NCBI GenBank assembly: GCA_004298295.1
Contig: SCUH01000301.1
Span: forward strand, 1 to 26,287
Length of the DNA stretch: 26,287 nt
Direction of reading: 5' to 3'
Source of the DNA: Betaproteobacteria bacterium
GTDB taxonomy: Bacteria > Pseudomonadota > Gammaproteobacteria > Burkholderiales > SG8-39
The translations under genes and the position numbers were made by a program. Below the pieces are notes generated by a model. The model ran no database searches and was not told the origin of the DNA. It saw nothing but the letters and a program-made list of their open reading frames with translations. Below, one piece after another: positions 7,170 through 14,523 of the stretch (the first letter of the stretch is position 1; each line of letters begins with the position of its first letter).

Positions 7170-8135
7170 ATGCATGCCACACTGTCCCTGATGCGGCAGT
7201 ACGGATTTCCGGCGCTCGCGCGGCGCCGCGTCGAGACGCTGCAGGTCAATCTCGGCTACCGCTGCAACCAGAGCTGCCTGCACTGTCACGTCAACGCAGG
7301 ACCCCATCGGACCGAGATGATGTCGCGCGACACCATCGCGGACGTGCTCGCGTTTCTCGGCGTCTCGGGCGTGCGCCGGCTCGATGTCACCGGCGGCGCG
7401 CCGGAACTGAATCCGCATTTCCGCGAGCTGGTGTTGCGCGCGCGCGGGCTGGGCGCGCAGGTGATCGACCGCTGCAACCTCACGGTCCTCGAAGAGCCGG
7501 GGCAGGAGGGGCTGGCGGAGTTCCTCGCCGGGCAGCAGGTCGAGGTGGTGGCCTCGCTGCCGTGCTACCTGGAGGAAAACGTCGAGCGCCAGCGCGGCAA
7601 GGGCGTGTTCGAAAAGAGCCTGCGCGCATTGCGCCGGCTGAACGCGCTCGGCTACGGCCGCGAGGGCAGTGAGCTCGCACTGATTCTGGTCTACAACCCC
7701 CAGGGACCTACGCTGCCGCCGGCGCAGGCCGCGCTCGAGGCGGATTACCGGCGTGTCCTGCGGGAGCGCCACGGCATCGTCTTCACGCGCCTGTACACGC
7801 TCGCCAACATGCCGATCCAGCGCTTCGGCTCGACCCTCGTGTCCCAGGGGCAGTTCCAGCAGTACATGGCGCTGCTGCACGGCGCGCATCGCGAGCAGAA
7901 TCTCGAAACCGTCATGTGCCGCAGCCTGGTTTCGGTGGACTGGCAGGGCTACGTCTACGACTGCGATTTCAACCAGATGCTCGGGCTGCCGCTCGCGCTG
8001 CCCGGCAGGCAGCGCGCGCACCTCTCGGACCTGATCGGCCGCGACCTCACCGGGCAACCGATCACGGTGCGCGACCACTGCTATGGCTGCACCGCCGGGC
8101 AGGGCTCGTCCTGCGGCGGCGCGCTGCATGATTGA
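7170..8135 (+). CDS. arsS: Radical SAM protein, ArsS / rSAM-selenodomain family
   Basis: 321 residues. The radical SAM 4Fe-4S motif is CNQSCLHC (C32, C36, C39), followed by the GGAPELN strand typical of SPASM-like enzymes. The C-terminal part (DUF3641-like) has LYTLANMPIQRFG, VDWQGYVYDCDFNQM and a terminal Cys cluster CYGCTAGQGSSCGG (C304, C307, C315). This matches the family annotated as ArsS, which joins a 5'-deoxyadenosyl group to dimethylarsenate in arsenosugar synthesis; the older name rSAM/selenodomain reflects relatives with selenocysteine in this region. Here all positions are Cys and no in-frame TGA is read through. A strong Shine-Dalgarno GAGGAGA at 7158-7164 supports ATG 7170. It heads an overlapping cluster. 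No arsM is in the window, so the substrate here is open. Confidence 0.87.
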   Translation: MHATLSLMRQYGFPALARRRVETLQVNLGYRCNQSCLHCHVNAGPHRTEMMSRDTIADVLAFLGVSGVRRLDVTGGAPELNPHFRELVLRARGLGAQVIDRCNLTVLEEPGQEGLAEFLAGQQVEVVASLPCYLEENVERQRGKGVFEKSLRALRRLNALGYGREGSELALILVYNPQGPTLPPAQAALEADYRRVLRERHGIVFTRLYTLANMPIQRFGSTLVSQGQFQQYMALLHGAHREQNLETVMCRSLVSVDWQGYVYDCDFNQMLGLPLALPGRQRAHLSDLIGRDLTGQPITVRDHCYGCTAGQGSSCGGALHD

Positions 8136-9057
8136 GGTGCCGGGCCGCAGCTGCCCGGTGTCGTACCGCTACGGCGCGCAGGCGCTCGCCGCGTGCGCGG
8201 CCTTCGAGGCCGAGACGCTCTGGGTGGCGGGCGGCTTGTACGGCAACCGCTGCGCGCTCGAGCGGCTGCTCGAGCTGTACGACGCGGAGCCTGGCGAGAA
8301 GGCGCTCGTTTTCAACGGCGATTTCCACTGGTTCGATTGCGATGCCGCGGATTTTGCGGCCGTCGATTCGGCGGTCCTCCGGTACCTTGCCACGCGCGGT
8401 AACGTGGAAACGGAACTCGCGGACCCCGACGCCGCGGCCGGCTGCGGCTGCGGCTATCCCGACTGGGTGAGCGACGCGGATGTCGCGCGCTCCAACCGCA
8501 TCCTCGAGCGCCTGCGCGGCGCGGCGGGCGCGCAGCCGCGCGCGCTGCGCTCGCTCGGCGCCTTGCCGATGTATCGCGCGGCCCAGGTGGCAGGCGAGCG
8601 CGTGGTCATCGTGCACGGCGATGCCGATTCGCTTGCGGGCTGGGGATTCTCGCAGGAGCGGCTCGCGACGCCCGAGGGCGTGGCTGCTGCGCGTGAGGCG
8701 CTGCGCGGCGCGCGCGCGCACATCATCGCCTGTAGCCACACCTGCCTGCCGGTGCTGCAGTCGTGCGGCGAAGCCGGCGCGATCGCGAATAACGGCGCCG
8801 CCGGCATGCCGAACTTCCGCGGCACGCGGTTCGGCTTGGCGACGCGCATATCGGTCAGGCCGCACTCCGGTGCGCTCCATGCGGCGCGCATCGGCCGCGC
8901 GTACGTCGAGGCGCAGCCCATTGCTTACGATCATGCGCGCTGGCTCGGGCGCTTCCTCGAGCTGTGGCCGCAGGGCAGCGATGCCCACGAGTCGTATCAC
9001 CAGCGCATCGTGCACGGACCGGCCTACGATGCGCCGCGGGCGCTGCGCGCGGCATGA
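8128..9057 (+). CDS. Divergent metallophosphoesterase-like protein in ArsS cluster
   Basis: 309 residues starting at ATG 8128, 8 nt inside the end of the radical SAM gene. The order of elements is that of calcineurin-like phosphoesterases: LWVAGGLYGNRCALERLL (where D-x-HGN is usual), VFNGDFHWFD (GDxxD), TRGNVE (GNHE position), IVHGDADS, and CSHTCLP (GHTH position). Several canonical metal ligands are replaced: the first Asp/His by Gly/Tyr, the GNHE His by Val, and part of GHTH. It is therefore either a specialised phosphatase with altered metal binding or a non-catalytic relative. The overlap with the radical SAM gene and with the downstream fusion protein (ATGA) puts it in the pathway of that cluster. 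A role such as removing a phosphate from the nucleoside product would fit but is inference. Confidence 0.75.
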   Translation: MIEVPGRSCPVSYRYGAQALAACAAFEAETLWVAGGLYGNRCALERLLELYDAEPGEKALVFNGDFHWFDCDAADFAAVDSAVLRYLATRGNVETELADPDAAAGCGCGYPDWVSDADVARSNRILERLRGAAGAQPRALRSLGALPMYRAAQVAGERVVIVHGDADSLAGWGFSQERLATPEGVAAAREALRGARAHIIACSHTCLPVLQSCGEAGAIANNGAAGMPNFRGTRFGLATRISVRPHSGALHAARIGRAYVEAQPIAYDHARWLGRFLELWPQGSDAHESYHQRIVHGPAYDAPRALRAA

Positions 9058-11204
9058 GCCGCCCGCGCCTGCTGCTCGCCGCGGCGCTCGCGCTCGCCGC
9101 CGCGGCGTTCTTCGCCTTCGGCGGCCATCGCTACCTCACGTTCGAGAACGTCAAGCAGCAGCAGGCGGGGATCGAGGCCTACTACCAGTCGCACCCGTGG
9201 CAGACGGTAATCGGCTACTTTGCGTTCTATGTCGTGGTCACCGCGGTCTCGCTTCCCGGGGCGGTGGTGATGACGCTCGTGGGCGGCGCCGTGTTCGGCC
9301 TGCTTTGGGGCACCGTGATCGTCTCGTTCGCCTCCAGCATCGGCGCCACACTCGCGTTTATTTCGGCGCGCTTCCTGCTGCGCGACTGGGTGCAGCAGCG
9401 CTTCGGTGGCGCGCTCGGCGCGGTTAACGCGGGCGTCGAGAAGGACGGCGGCTTCTACCTTTTCACCCTGCGCCTCATTCCCGCGATCCCGTTTTTCGCC
9501 ATCAACCTGGCGATGGGGCTGACACCGGTGCGCACGTGGACCTTCTACTGGGTGAGCCAGCTCGGCATGCTCGCGGGCACGGTGGTCTACGTGAACGCGG
9601 GCACGCAGCTGGGGGCGATCGACTCGCCCGCGGGCATCCTGTCGCCGGGCCTCGTCGGCGCCTTCGTCCTGCTCGGATTCTTCCCGCTGCTCGCGAAGCG
9701 GATCGTGGCGTGCGTCGCGGCGCGCAAGGTCTACGCGCGCTGGACGCGGCCGGCGAGGTACGACCGCAACCTGGTCGTCATCGGCGCCGGTTCGGCGGGG
9801 CTGGTCGCCGCCTATATCGCGGCCGCGGTGAAGGCGAAGGTGACGCTCGTCGAGAAGCACCGCATGGGCGGCGACTGCCTCAACACCGGTTGCGTGCCCT
9901 CGAAAGCGCTGCTGAAGACCGCGCGTGTGCTCGCCACCCTCAAGCGCGCGAGGCAATACGGCCTGAAGAGCGCGAGCGCCGAGTTCGACTTCGCCGAAGT
10001 GATGGCGCGCGTGCAGCGCGTCGTGAGAACCGTCGCGCCGCACGATTCGGTCGAGCGCTACACCGGCCTCGGCGTCGAATGTCTGCAGGGCGAGGCGCGC
10101 ATCGCCACGCCCTGGACGGTGGAGTTGAAGGGCGCCGACGGCGCGCGGCGGACGCTCGCGACGCGCTCGATCGTGATCGCGGCGGGCGCGCGTCCGTTGG
10201 TGCCGCCGATCCCGGGACTGGAGCAGGCGGGGTACCTCACCTCCGACACGGTCTGGGACCTGCGCGCGCTGCCGCGGCGACTGGCAGTGCTCGGCGGCGG
10301 GCCGATCGGCTGCGAGCTGACGCAGGCCTTCGCGCGCTTCGGCGCCCGGGTCACGCAGGTCGAGATGCTGCCGCGGCTTCTCGTGCGCGAGGATCCCGAG
10401 GTGTCCGAGATGTTGCGCGCGCGGCTGGCCGATGAGGGCGTCGACCTGCGCCTCGGCCACAAGGCGAAGCAGGTGCTCGCCGACGGCGCCGGGAAGGTGC
10501 TCGTGTGCGAGCACGCCGGGCAGGAGGTGCGCATCGACTGCGACGAGATCCTGGTGGCGGTCGGGCGCGTGGCGAACACGAGCGGCTATGGCCTCGAGGA
10601 ACTCGGCATCCCCTTGAGCCGGGCACGCACCGTGGAGACCAACGAGTACCTGCAGACGATCTATCCGAACATCTACGCCTGCGGCGACGTCGCGGGGCCG
10701 TACCAGTTCACCCATACCGCGGCGCACCAGGCGTGGTACGCGTCGGTGAACGCGCTGTTCGGCGGTTGGCGCAGGTTTCGCGCCGATTACACGGTGATTC
10801 CCTGGGCGACCTTCACCGAGCCCGAGGTGGCGCGCGTGGGACTCAACGAAACCGAGGCGAGAGAGCGGAACATTGCGCACGAGGTCACTGTTTACAGCTT
10901 CGACGACCTCGATCGCGCGATCGCCGACGAGGAAGCGCACGGGCTGGTGAAGGTGCTCACGGTGCCCGGCAGGGACCGGATCCTCGGCGCCACGATCGTG
11001 GGCGAACACGCCGGCGACCTGATCGCGGAATTCGTCGCGGCGATGCGCCAGGGCTTCGGCATGAACCAGATCCTCGCCACGATCCACATCTATCCGACCC
11101 TGGCGGAAGCCAACAAGCATGCCGCGGGCGCCTGGAAACGGGCGCACGCGCCGCAGCGGTTGCTGCGCCTGGTCGAGCGCTATCACGCCTGGAGGCGCGG
11201 GTGA
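9054..11204 (+). CDS. TVP38/TMEM64 membrane domain fused to FAD pyridine nucleotide-disulfide oxidoreductase
   Basis: 716 residues in two parts. Residues 1-230 are a TVP38/DedA-type (SNARE-associated) membrane domain with several hydrophobic segments, including SLPGAVVMTLVGGAVFG and LRLIPAIPFFAINLAMG. Residues 237-716 are a flavoprotein disulfide reductase: FAD motif GAGSAG (244-249), redox pair CLNTGC (C275, C280), NAD(P)H motif GGGPIGCEL, IYACGDV, and a C-terminal dimer domain. The C-terminal motif is HIYPTLAE (678-685), with Tyr where the catalytic His of the HPT motif of lipoamide and glutathione reductases stands. It resembles mercuric-reductase-like proteins but lacks the MerA N-terminal metal domain and C-terminal CC pair. 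ATG 9054 overlaps the preceding stop (ATGA), and the GTG of the DUF547 gene overlaps its stop. A membrane-anchored reductase for an arsenic- or selenium-bearing metabolite is a plausible role. Confidence 0.9.
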   Translation: MSRPRLLLAAALALAAAAFFAFGGHRYLTFENVKQQQAGIEAYYQSHPWQTVIGYFAFYVVVTAVSLPGAVVMTLVGGAVFGLLWGTVIVSFASSIGATLAFISARFLLRDWVQQRFGGALGAVNAGVEKDGGFYLFTLRLIPAIPFFAINLAMGLTPVRTWTFYWVSQLGMLAGTVVYVNAGTQLGAIDSPAGILSPGLVGAFVLLGFFPLLAKRIVACVAARKVYARWTRPARYDRNLVVIGAGSAGLVAAYIAAAVKAKVTLVEKHRMGGDCLNTGCVPSKALLKTARVLATLKRARQYGLKSASAEFDFAEVMARVQRVVRTVAPHDSVERYTGLGVECLQGEARIATPWTVELKGADGARRTLATRSIVIAAGARPLVPPIPGLEQAGYLTSDTVWDLRALPRRLAVLGGGPIGCELTQAFARFGARVTQVEMLPRLLVREDPEVSEMLRARLADEGVDLRLGHKAKQVLADGAGKVLVCEHAGQEVRIDCDEILVAVGRVANTSGYGLEELGIPLSRARTVETNEYLQTIYPNIYACGDVAGPYQFTHTAAHQAWYASVNALFGGWRRFRADYTVIPWATFTEPEVARVGLNETEARERNIAHEVTVYSFDDLDRAIADEEAHGLVKVLTVPGRDRILGATIVGEHAGDLIAEFVAAMRQGFGMNQILATIHIYPTLAEANKHAAGAWKRAHAPQRLLRLVERYHAWRRG

Positions 11205-11983
11205 GGCGCCGGCTCGCGGTCCTGCTCGCGGCGCTCGCGCTGCCGGCGGCGGCACAGGGCTTGGATCATTCGCACCGCGCCTGGGACGCGCTGCTGAAAA
11301 AGCACGTCGTGCTGATCTCGGAGGGCAAGGCGTCGCAGCTCGACTACGCGGGCATGGCGCGGGACCGCGCCGCGCTCAAGGCCTACCACGACGCCCTGCA
11401 GCGCGTCGGCGAGGCGGAGTTCGCCGGCTGGCCGAAGGCGGAGCGCATGGCATTCCTGATCAACGCCTACAACGCGTTTACCGTGGCGAAGATCCTGCAG
11501 CGCTATCCGGACATCCGCTCGATCTGGGATTTCGGCAAGGTCTTCGGCAATCCCTTCAAGGACGACTTCTTCAGCCTGCTCGGCCGGCGGTTCACGCTCA
11601 ACGGCATCGAGCACGAGACGCTGCGCAAGCCCGGCGCCTACGATGAACCGCGCGTGCATTTCGCCGTCAACTGCGCTTCAATCGGCTGCCCGATGCTGCG
11701 CGAGGAGGCCTATGTCGCCGGGAAGCTCGAGCGCCAGCTGGAAGAGCAGGCGGTGCGCTTTCTGTCCGACCGCACGCGCAACCGCCTGAGCGCCGACGGC
11801 CGCCTCGAAGTCTCGAGGATCTTCGACTGGTTCAAGCAGGACTTCGGCGCGCGCCAGCGCTATTTCGCGCGCTACGCGAAGCTCCTCGCCGACGATGCAG
11901 CGGGGCAGCAGCGGATCGCCGAAGGGCGCGCCGCGCTCGCCTTCCTGGATTACGACTGGACCTTGAACGACCTGAGGCGCTGA
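11201..11983 (+). CDS. Exported DUF547-domain protein
   Basis: 260 residues. GTG 11201 overlaps the stop of the fusion gene (GTGA) and gives a typical Sec signal peptide (MRRRLAVLLAALALPAAAQG, cleavage after AAA or AQG). The mature part is a DUF547 domain: LINAYNAFTVAKILQRYP, NPFKDDFFSL, NGIEHETLRK, VHFAVNCASIGCPML with two conserved Cys, and the C-terminal FLDYDWTLN. No biochemical function is established for the domain; its papain-like fold assignment and conserved Cys and His suggest enzymatic activity. It is often found next to TVP38 and rSAM/selenodomain transferase genes, as here. Confidence 0.88.
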   Translation: MRRRLAVLLAALALPAAAQGLDHSHRAWDALLKKHVVLISEGKASQLDYAGMARDRAALKAYHDALQRVGEAEFAGWPKAERMAFLINAYNAFTVAKILQRYPDIRSIWDFGKVFGNPFKDDFFSLLGRRFTLNGIEHETLRKPGAYDEPRVHFAVNCASIGCPMLREEAYVAGKLERQLEEQAVRFLSDRTRNRLSADGRLEVSRIFDWFKQDFGARQRYFARYAKLLADDAAGQQRIAEGRAALAFLDYDWTLNDLRR

Positions 11984-11987
11984 AGGC

Positions 11988-12671
11988 GTGCGGCTCTCAA
12001 TCGTCGTTCCCGTGCTGGACGAAGCCCCGGGCATCGCTGCGACGCTGCAGGCGCTGCAATTACTGCGCGCGCGCGGTCATGAGGTGATCGTTGTCGATGG
12101 CGGCAGCGCGGATGGCACGCCGGCGCTCGCCGCGCCGCTTGCCGACCGCGTGATCGCCGCCCCGCGCGGCCGGGCGGTGCAGATGAACCGGGGCGCCGCG
12201 CTCGCCGCGGGCGAGGCGCTGGTGTTCGTGCATGCCGATACGCGCCTGCCGGCAGACGCCGACCGGCTCGTGGCCGGGGCACTGGCCGGCGACGGCCGCT
12301 GCTGGGGGCGGTTCGATATCCGCATCGAGGGCCGCTCGCCGCTGCTTGCGCTGGTGGGAGGGTGCATGAACCTGCGCTCGCGGCTCACCGGCATCGCCAC
12401 CGGCGACCAGGCGATCTTCGCGACGCGCGAGGCGTTCGCGCGCCTCGGCGGCTTTCCCGAAATCGCGCTCATGGAGGACATCGCCTTCAGCCGGCGCGCC
12501 AAGCGCCTCTCGGCGCCCGCCTGCCTTGGCGCGACCGCGGTCACTTCGGGCCGGCGCTGGGACCGTTACGGTGTCGTGCGTACGGTCCTTTTCATGTGGC
12601 GGCTGCGCCTGGCCTTTTTCCTCGGCGCTCGCCCGGACGAGCTTGCGCGCCGATACGCCTCAAGAACCTGA
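11988..12671 (+). CDS. Family 2 glycosyltransferase, TIGR04283 type (rSAM/selenodomain-associated transferase 2)
   Basis: 227 residues; GTG 11988 lies 4 nt after the DUF547 stop. The N-terminus is a GT-A fold: SIVVPVLDEAPGIAATLQAL, VIVVDGGSADGT, RGRAVQMNRGAALA, FVHADTRLP (the DxD-like metal site), GDQAIFATREAF and LMEDIAFSRR. These match TIGR04283, a transferase repeatedly found with ArsS-type radical SAM proteins and thought to modify the arsenosugar (or related) product, for example by adding a glycerol or sugar moiety. Cytosolic, no membrane segment. The acceptor is not known. Confidence 0.88.
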   Translation: MRLSIVVPVLDEAPGIAATLQALQLLRARGHEVIVVDGGSADGTPALAAPLADRVIAAPRGRAVQMNRGAALAAGEALVFVHADTRLPADADRLVAGALAGDGRCWGRFDIRIEGRSPLLALVGGCMNLRSRLTGIATGDQAIFATREAFARLGGFPEIALMEDIAFSRRAKRLSAPACLGATAVTSGRRWDRYGVVRTVLFMWRLRLAFFLGARPDELARRYASRT

Positions 12672-13290
12672 AGCGGTCCTGATCGTCTTCGCGCGCGCGC
12701 CCGTGCCGGGCCGGGCGAAGACGCGTCTCGCCGCCGCGATCGGGGCCGAAGCGGCCGCGCAGCTGCATGCGCGCCTCGTCGAACGCGCGCTCGCCACGGC
12801 CATGGCTGCACGCGCAGGTGCGGTAGAGCTGCATTGCGCACCCGATGCAAAGCACCCGTTTTTCGCGCGCCTCGCGGCGCGCTACGGCGTGACGCTGCAC
12901 GCGCAGGGGCGCGGCGACCTCGGCGCGCGCATGCATCGCTCGCTCGCGCGCGCGCTGCGCGGCGCCCGTGCAGCGGTCCTCTTCGGCTGCGACTGCCCCG
13001 TGCTGAGTGCGCGCGACCTGCGCCGCGCGGTGCGCGATTTGCTGGCGGGCGCGGACGCCGTGTTCGCGCCGGCCGCGGACGGCGGCTATGCGCTGGTCGG
13101 TCTGCGCCGCCGCGCGCCGGCGCTCTTCAGCGACATCCCCTGGGGCAGCGCGCGCGTCATGAGCACGACGCGCAAGCGCCTGCGCGCCCTGGGCTGGTCG
13201 TGGCGCGAGCTGCGCGAGGTCTGGGACGTGGATCGGCCGCAGGACTATGCGCGGTTGCGCCGTTCGCGCCTGCTCGGGCGATTGCCGTGA
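12643..13290 (+). CDS. TIGR04282-type glycosyltransferase (rSAM/selenodomain-associated transferase 1)
   Basis: About 215 residues of nucleotidyltransferase/GT-A fold: VLIVFARAPVPGRAKTRLAAAIG at the start, then FGCDCPVL (the GxDCP site), APAADGGYALVGL, and a C-terminal DVDRPQDYARL. This is the partner family of TIGR04283 and belongs to the same gene neighbourhood. No ATG precedes the first strand. TTG 12643, inside the end of the preceding gene (29-nt overlap), is the most likely start; CTG near 12678 is an alternative. The stop overlaps the ATG of a tiny ORF (TGATG). Confidence 0.82.
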   Translation: MRADTPQEPEAVLIVFARAPVPGRAKTRLAAAIGAEAAAQLHARLVERALATAMAARAGAVELHCAPDAKHPFFARLAARYGVTLHAQGRGDLGARMHRSLARALRGARAAVLFGCDCPVLSARDLRRAVRDLLAGADAVFAPAADGGYALVGLRRRAPALFSDIPWGSARVMSTTRKRLRALGWSWRELREVWDVDRPQDYARLRRSRLLGRLP

Positions 13291-13358
13291 TGCGGCGTCG
13301 CGCATTCCTCGGGGCCGTCGCAGCCGCGCTCGTTCACCGCACGGCGCGCGCGCTGTGA
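13290..13358 (+). pseudogene. 22-codon Tat-signal-like mini-ORF, possible gene remnant
   Basis: ATG 13290 shares a base with the preceding stop (TGATG), so it is likely translated by coupling. The 22 residues begin MRRRAFLGAVAAALV and end near an AxA-like ARA, so the ORF is almost exactly a twin-arginine signal peptide without a mature protein. It stops 13 bp before the convergent esterase gene ends. It could be the stub of an exported protein lost by deletion, or chance. No recognisable continuation is seen in other frames downstream. Confidence 0.35.
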
Positions 13359-13371
13359 GAGCTGCGTCGGC

Positions 13372-13998
13372 TCAGATCGCGCCCGACTGGCGCAGCAGCT
13401 CGGCGACGCGCTCGGCGATTACCCGGTAACCCACGGCATTGGGATGGATCGGGTCGGACTTGTGCGCCGCAGTCCGGAGCACCTTGCCGATCACCGCAGC
13501 CTCGTAGGGCAGGCCGAACTCCTTCGCGATCTCGCCGTAGAACTCGGGCGGCGTGACCGTCAGGCCGGGCTCGGGCGTGCCGATCAGGACGACGTCCGCG
13601 CCGCGGCTCTTCGCGAGCCGGATCATGGCGCGCAGGTTTTCCGCCGCCTGGGACTGCGGCAGGCGGCGCAGGAAATCATTGCCGCCATGCAGCAGCAGGA
13701 CGAGGCGCGGCTGGTGCTCGTCGATCGCCTCGGGCAGGCGCGCCAGACCCTCGGCGCTGACTTCGCCCGGAACGCCGGCGCGCACGACCTTGCGGCCGAT
13801 CAGCTGCGACAGCTGCGCCGGGTAGCTTTCGTCCTCATTGGCGCCGGTGCCGTAAGTCAGGCTGTCGCCGAACGCCAGCACGATCGCATCGGGCGCGATT
13901 CGCTGCAGCCGTGGAGGTTTGTTGCAGCCGGCGGCGAACAGGGTCGGCGCGGCGAGCGCGGCAAGGACGAGCCACCGTGTCAAGACCCCGGGCGCCAT
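13372..13998 (-). CDS. SGNH/GDSL hydrolase (arylesterase / TesA-like) lipoprotein
   Basis: 208 residues. GDSL block I is FGDSLTYG, block III GGND, and block V DPIHPNAVGY (catalytic Asp-x-x-His), so the Ser-Asp-His set is complete; block II Gly is in the GVPGE segment. This family cleaves acyl esters and thioesters in the periplasm (TesA/arylesterase). The N-terminus MAPGVLTRWLVLAALAAP ends in FAAGC, a lipobox-like motif, so it is probably a lipoprotein rather than a soluble periplasmic enzyme. ATG at 13998 is chosen because it gives the signal peptide; the open frame upstream runs through tctB on the other strand. It diverges from tctB with a 60-bp spacer. Confidence 0.9.
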   Translation of the reverse strand: MAPGVLTRWLVLAALAAPTLFAAGCNKPPRLQRIAPDAIVLAFGDSLTYGTGANEDESYPAQLSQLIGRKVVRAGVPGEVSAEGLARLPEAIDEHQPRLVLLLHGGNDFLRRLPQSQAAENLRAMIRLAKSRGADVVLIGTPEPGLTVTPPEFYGEIAKEFGLPYEAAVIGKVLRTAAHKSDPIHPNAVGYRVIAERVAELLRQSGAI

Positions 13999-14007
13999 GG
14001 GGCTGCA

Positions 14008-14016
14008 TGCTACACT
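14008..14016 (+). promoter_or_regulatory. Extended -10 promoter of tctBAC
   Basis: TGC-TACACT (hexamer at 14011-14016) in the 60-bp divergent spacer, with a predicted start near 14023 and a leader of about 36 nt. The leader ends in an excellent Shine-Dalgarno GGAGGAGA at 14048-14055, 3 nt before the tctB GTG. No good -35 is visible. Confidence 0.5.
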
Positions 14017-14058
14017 TCTTCGCACGCCACACAGAGGGCAGCGCGCCGGAGGAGACGG

Positions 14059-14514
14059 GTGAAAATCAAGGGACCGAAGGAGTTCTGGGCCGGGTTGATG
14101 TTCATCGCTTTTGGTCTGTTCTTCCTTGTCTGGGCGGTACTCAATTATCAGATGGGCAGCGCGGTGCGCATGGGCCCGGCCTACTTTCCCAGCGTGCTCG
14201 GCGGGCTTTTGGCGGTAATCGGCGCGTTTGTGCTGATCGACGCCTTCGTCGAGGTAGGGCCCAAGGTGCCGCGGTTCCACTTTCGGCCGCTGATCATGAT
14301 CCTGCTCGGCTGCGTGGCGTTCGCCTACACGCTCAAGCCGCTCGGCCTGGTGGGCGCCACCGCCCTGCTGGTGTTCATCGGCGCATTCGGCGGCAACGAA
14401 TTCAAGCTCCGGGAAGTGGCGATCCTGTACGTGGTGCTGGTGATTTTCTCGGTGCTGGTGTTCGTGAAGGGGCTGACGCTGCCTTTCCCGATCTGGCCGG
14501 CGTTCATGGAATAG
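14059..14514 (+). CDS. tctB: Tripartite tricarboxylate transporter, small membrane subunit TctB
   Basis: 151 residues with four hydrophobic segments (for example FIAFGLFFLVWAVLNY, VLGGLLAVIGAFVLIDAF, LIMILLGCVAFAYTL and VAILYVVLVIFSVLVFV). The conserved MGPAYFP near the first loop is a TctB signature. It forms the small membrane subunit with TctA for uptake of carboxylates delivered by a periplasmic TctC protein. GTG 14059 sits next to a strong Shine-Dalgarno; upstream in-frame sequence overlaps the divergent esterase and lacks family similarity. tctA follows after 9 nt. Confidence 0.92.
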   Translation: MKIKGPKEFWAGLMFIAFGLFFLVWAVLNYQMGSAVRMGPAYFPSVLGGLLAVIGAFVLIDAFVEVGPKVPRFHFRPLIMILLGCVAFAYTLKPLGLVGATALLVFIGAFGGNEFKLREVAILYVVLVIFSVLVFVKGLTLPFPIWPAFME

Positions 14515-14523
14515 GCGCGCAGC

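Noticed and set aside
8080..8135. Selenocysteine in the C-terminal Cys cluster of the radical SAM protein
   Set aside because: All cluster positions are Cys codons; the only TGA is the terminal stop, and translation beyond it gives no sensible extension.
9054..11204. Simple mercuric reductase (MerA)
   Set aside because: No N-terminal metal-binding domain and no C-terminal Cys pair; the N-terminal TVP38 membrane domain and the neighbourhood point to the ArsS-type cluster.
13997..14061. Small ORF (ATG near 13997, plus strand) as a leader peptide for tctB
   Set aside because: It begins upstream of the predicted transcription start, shows no special codon enrichment, and no terminator/antiterminator follows.
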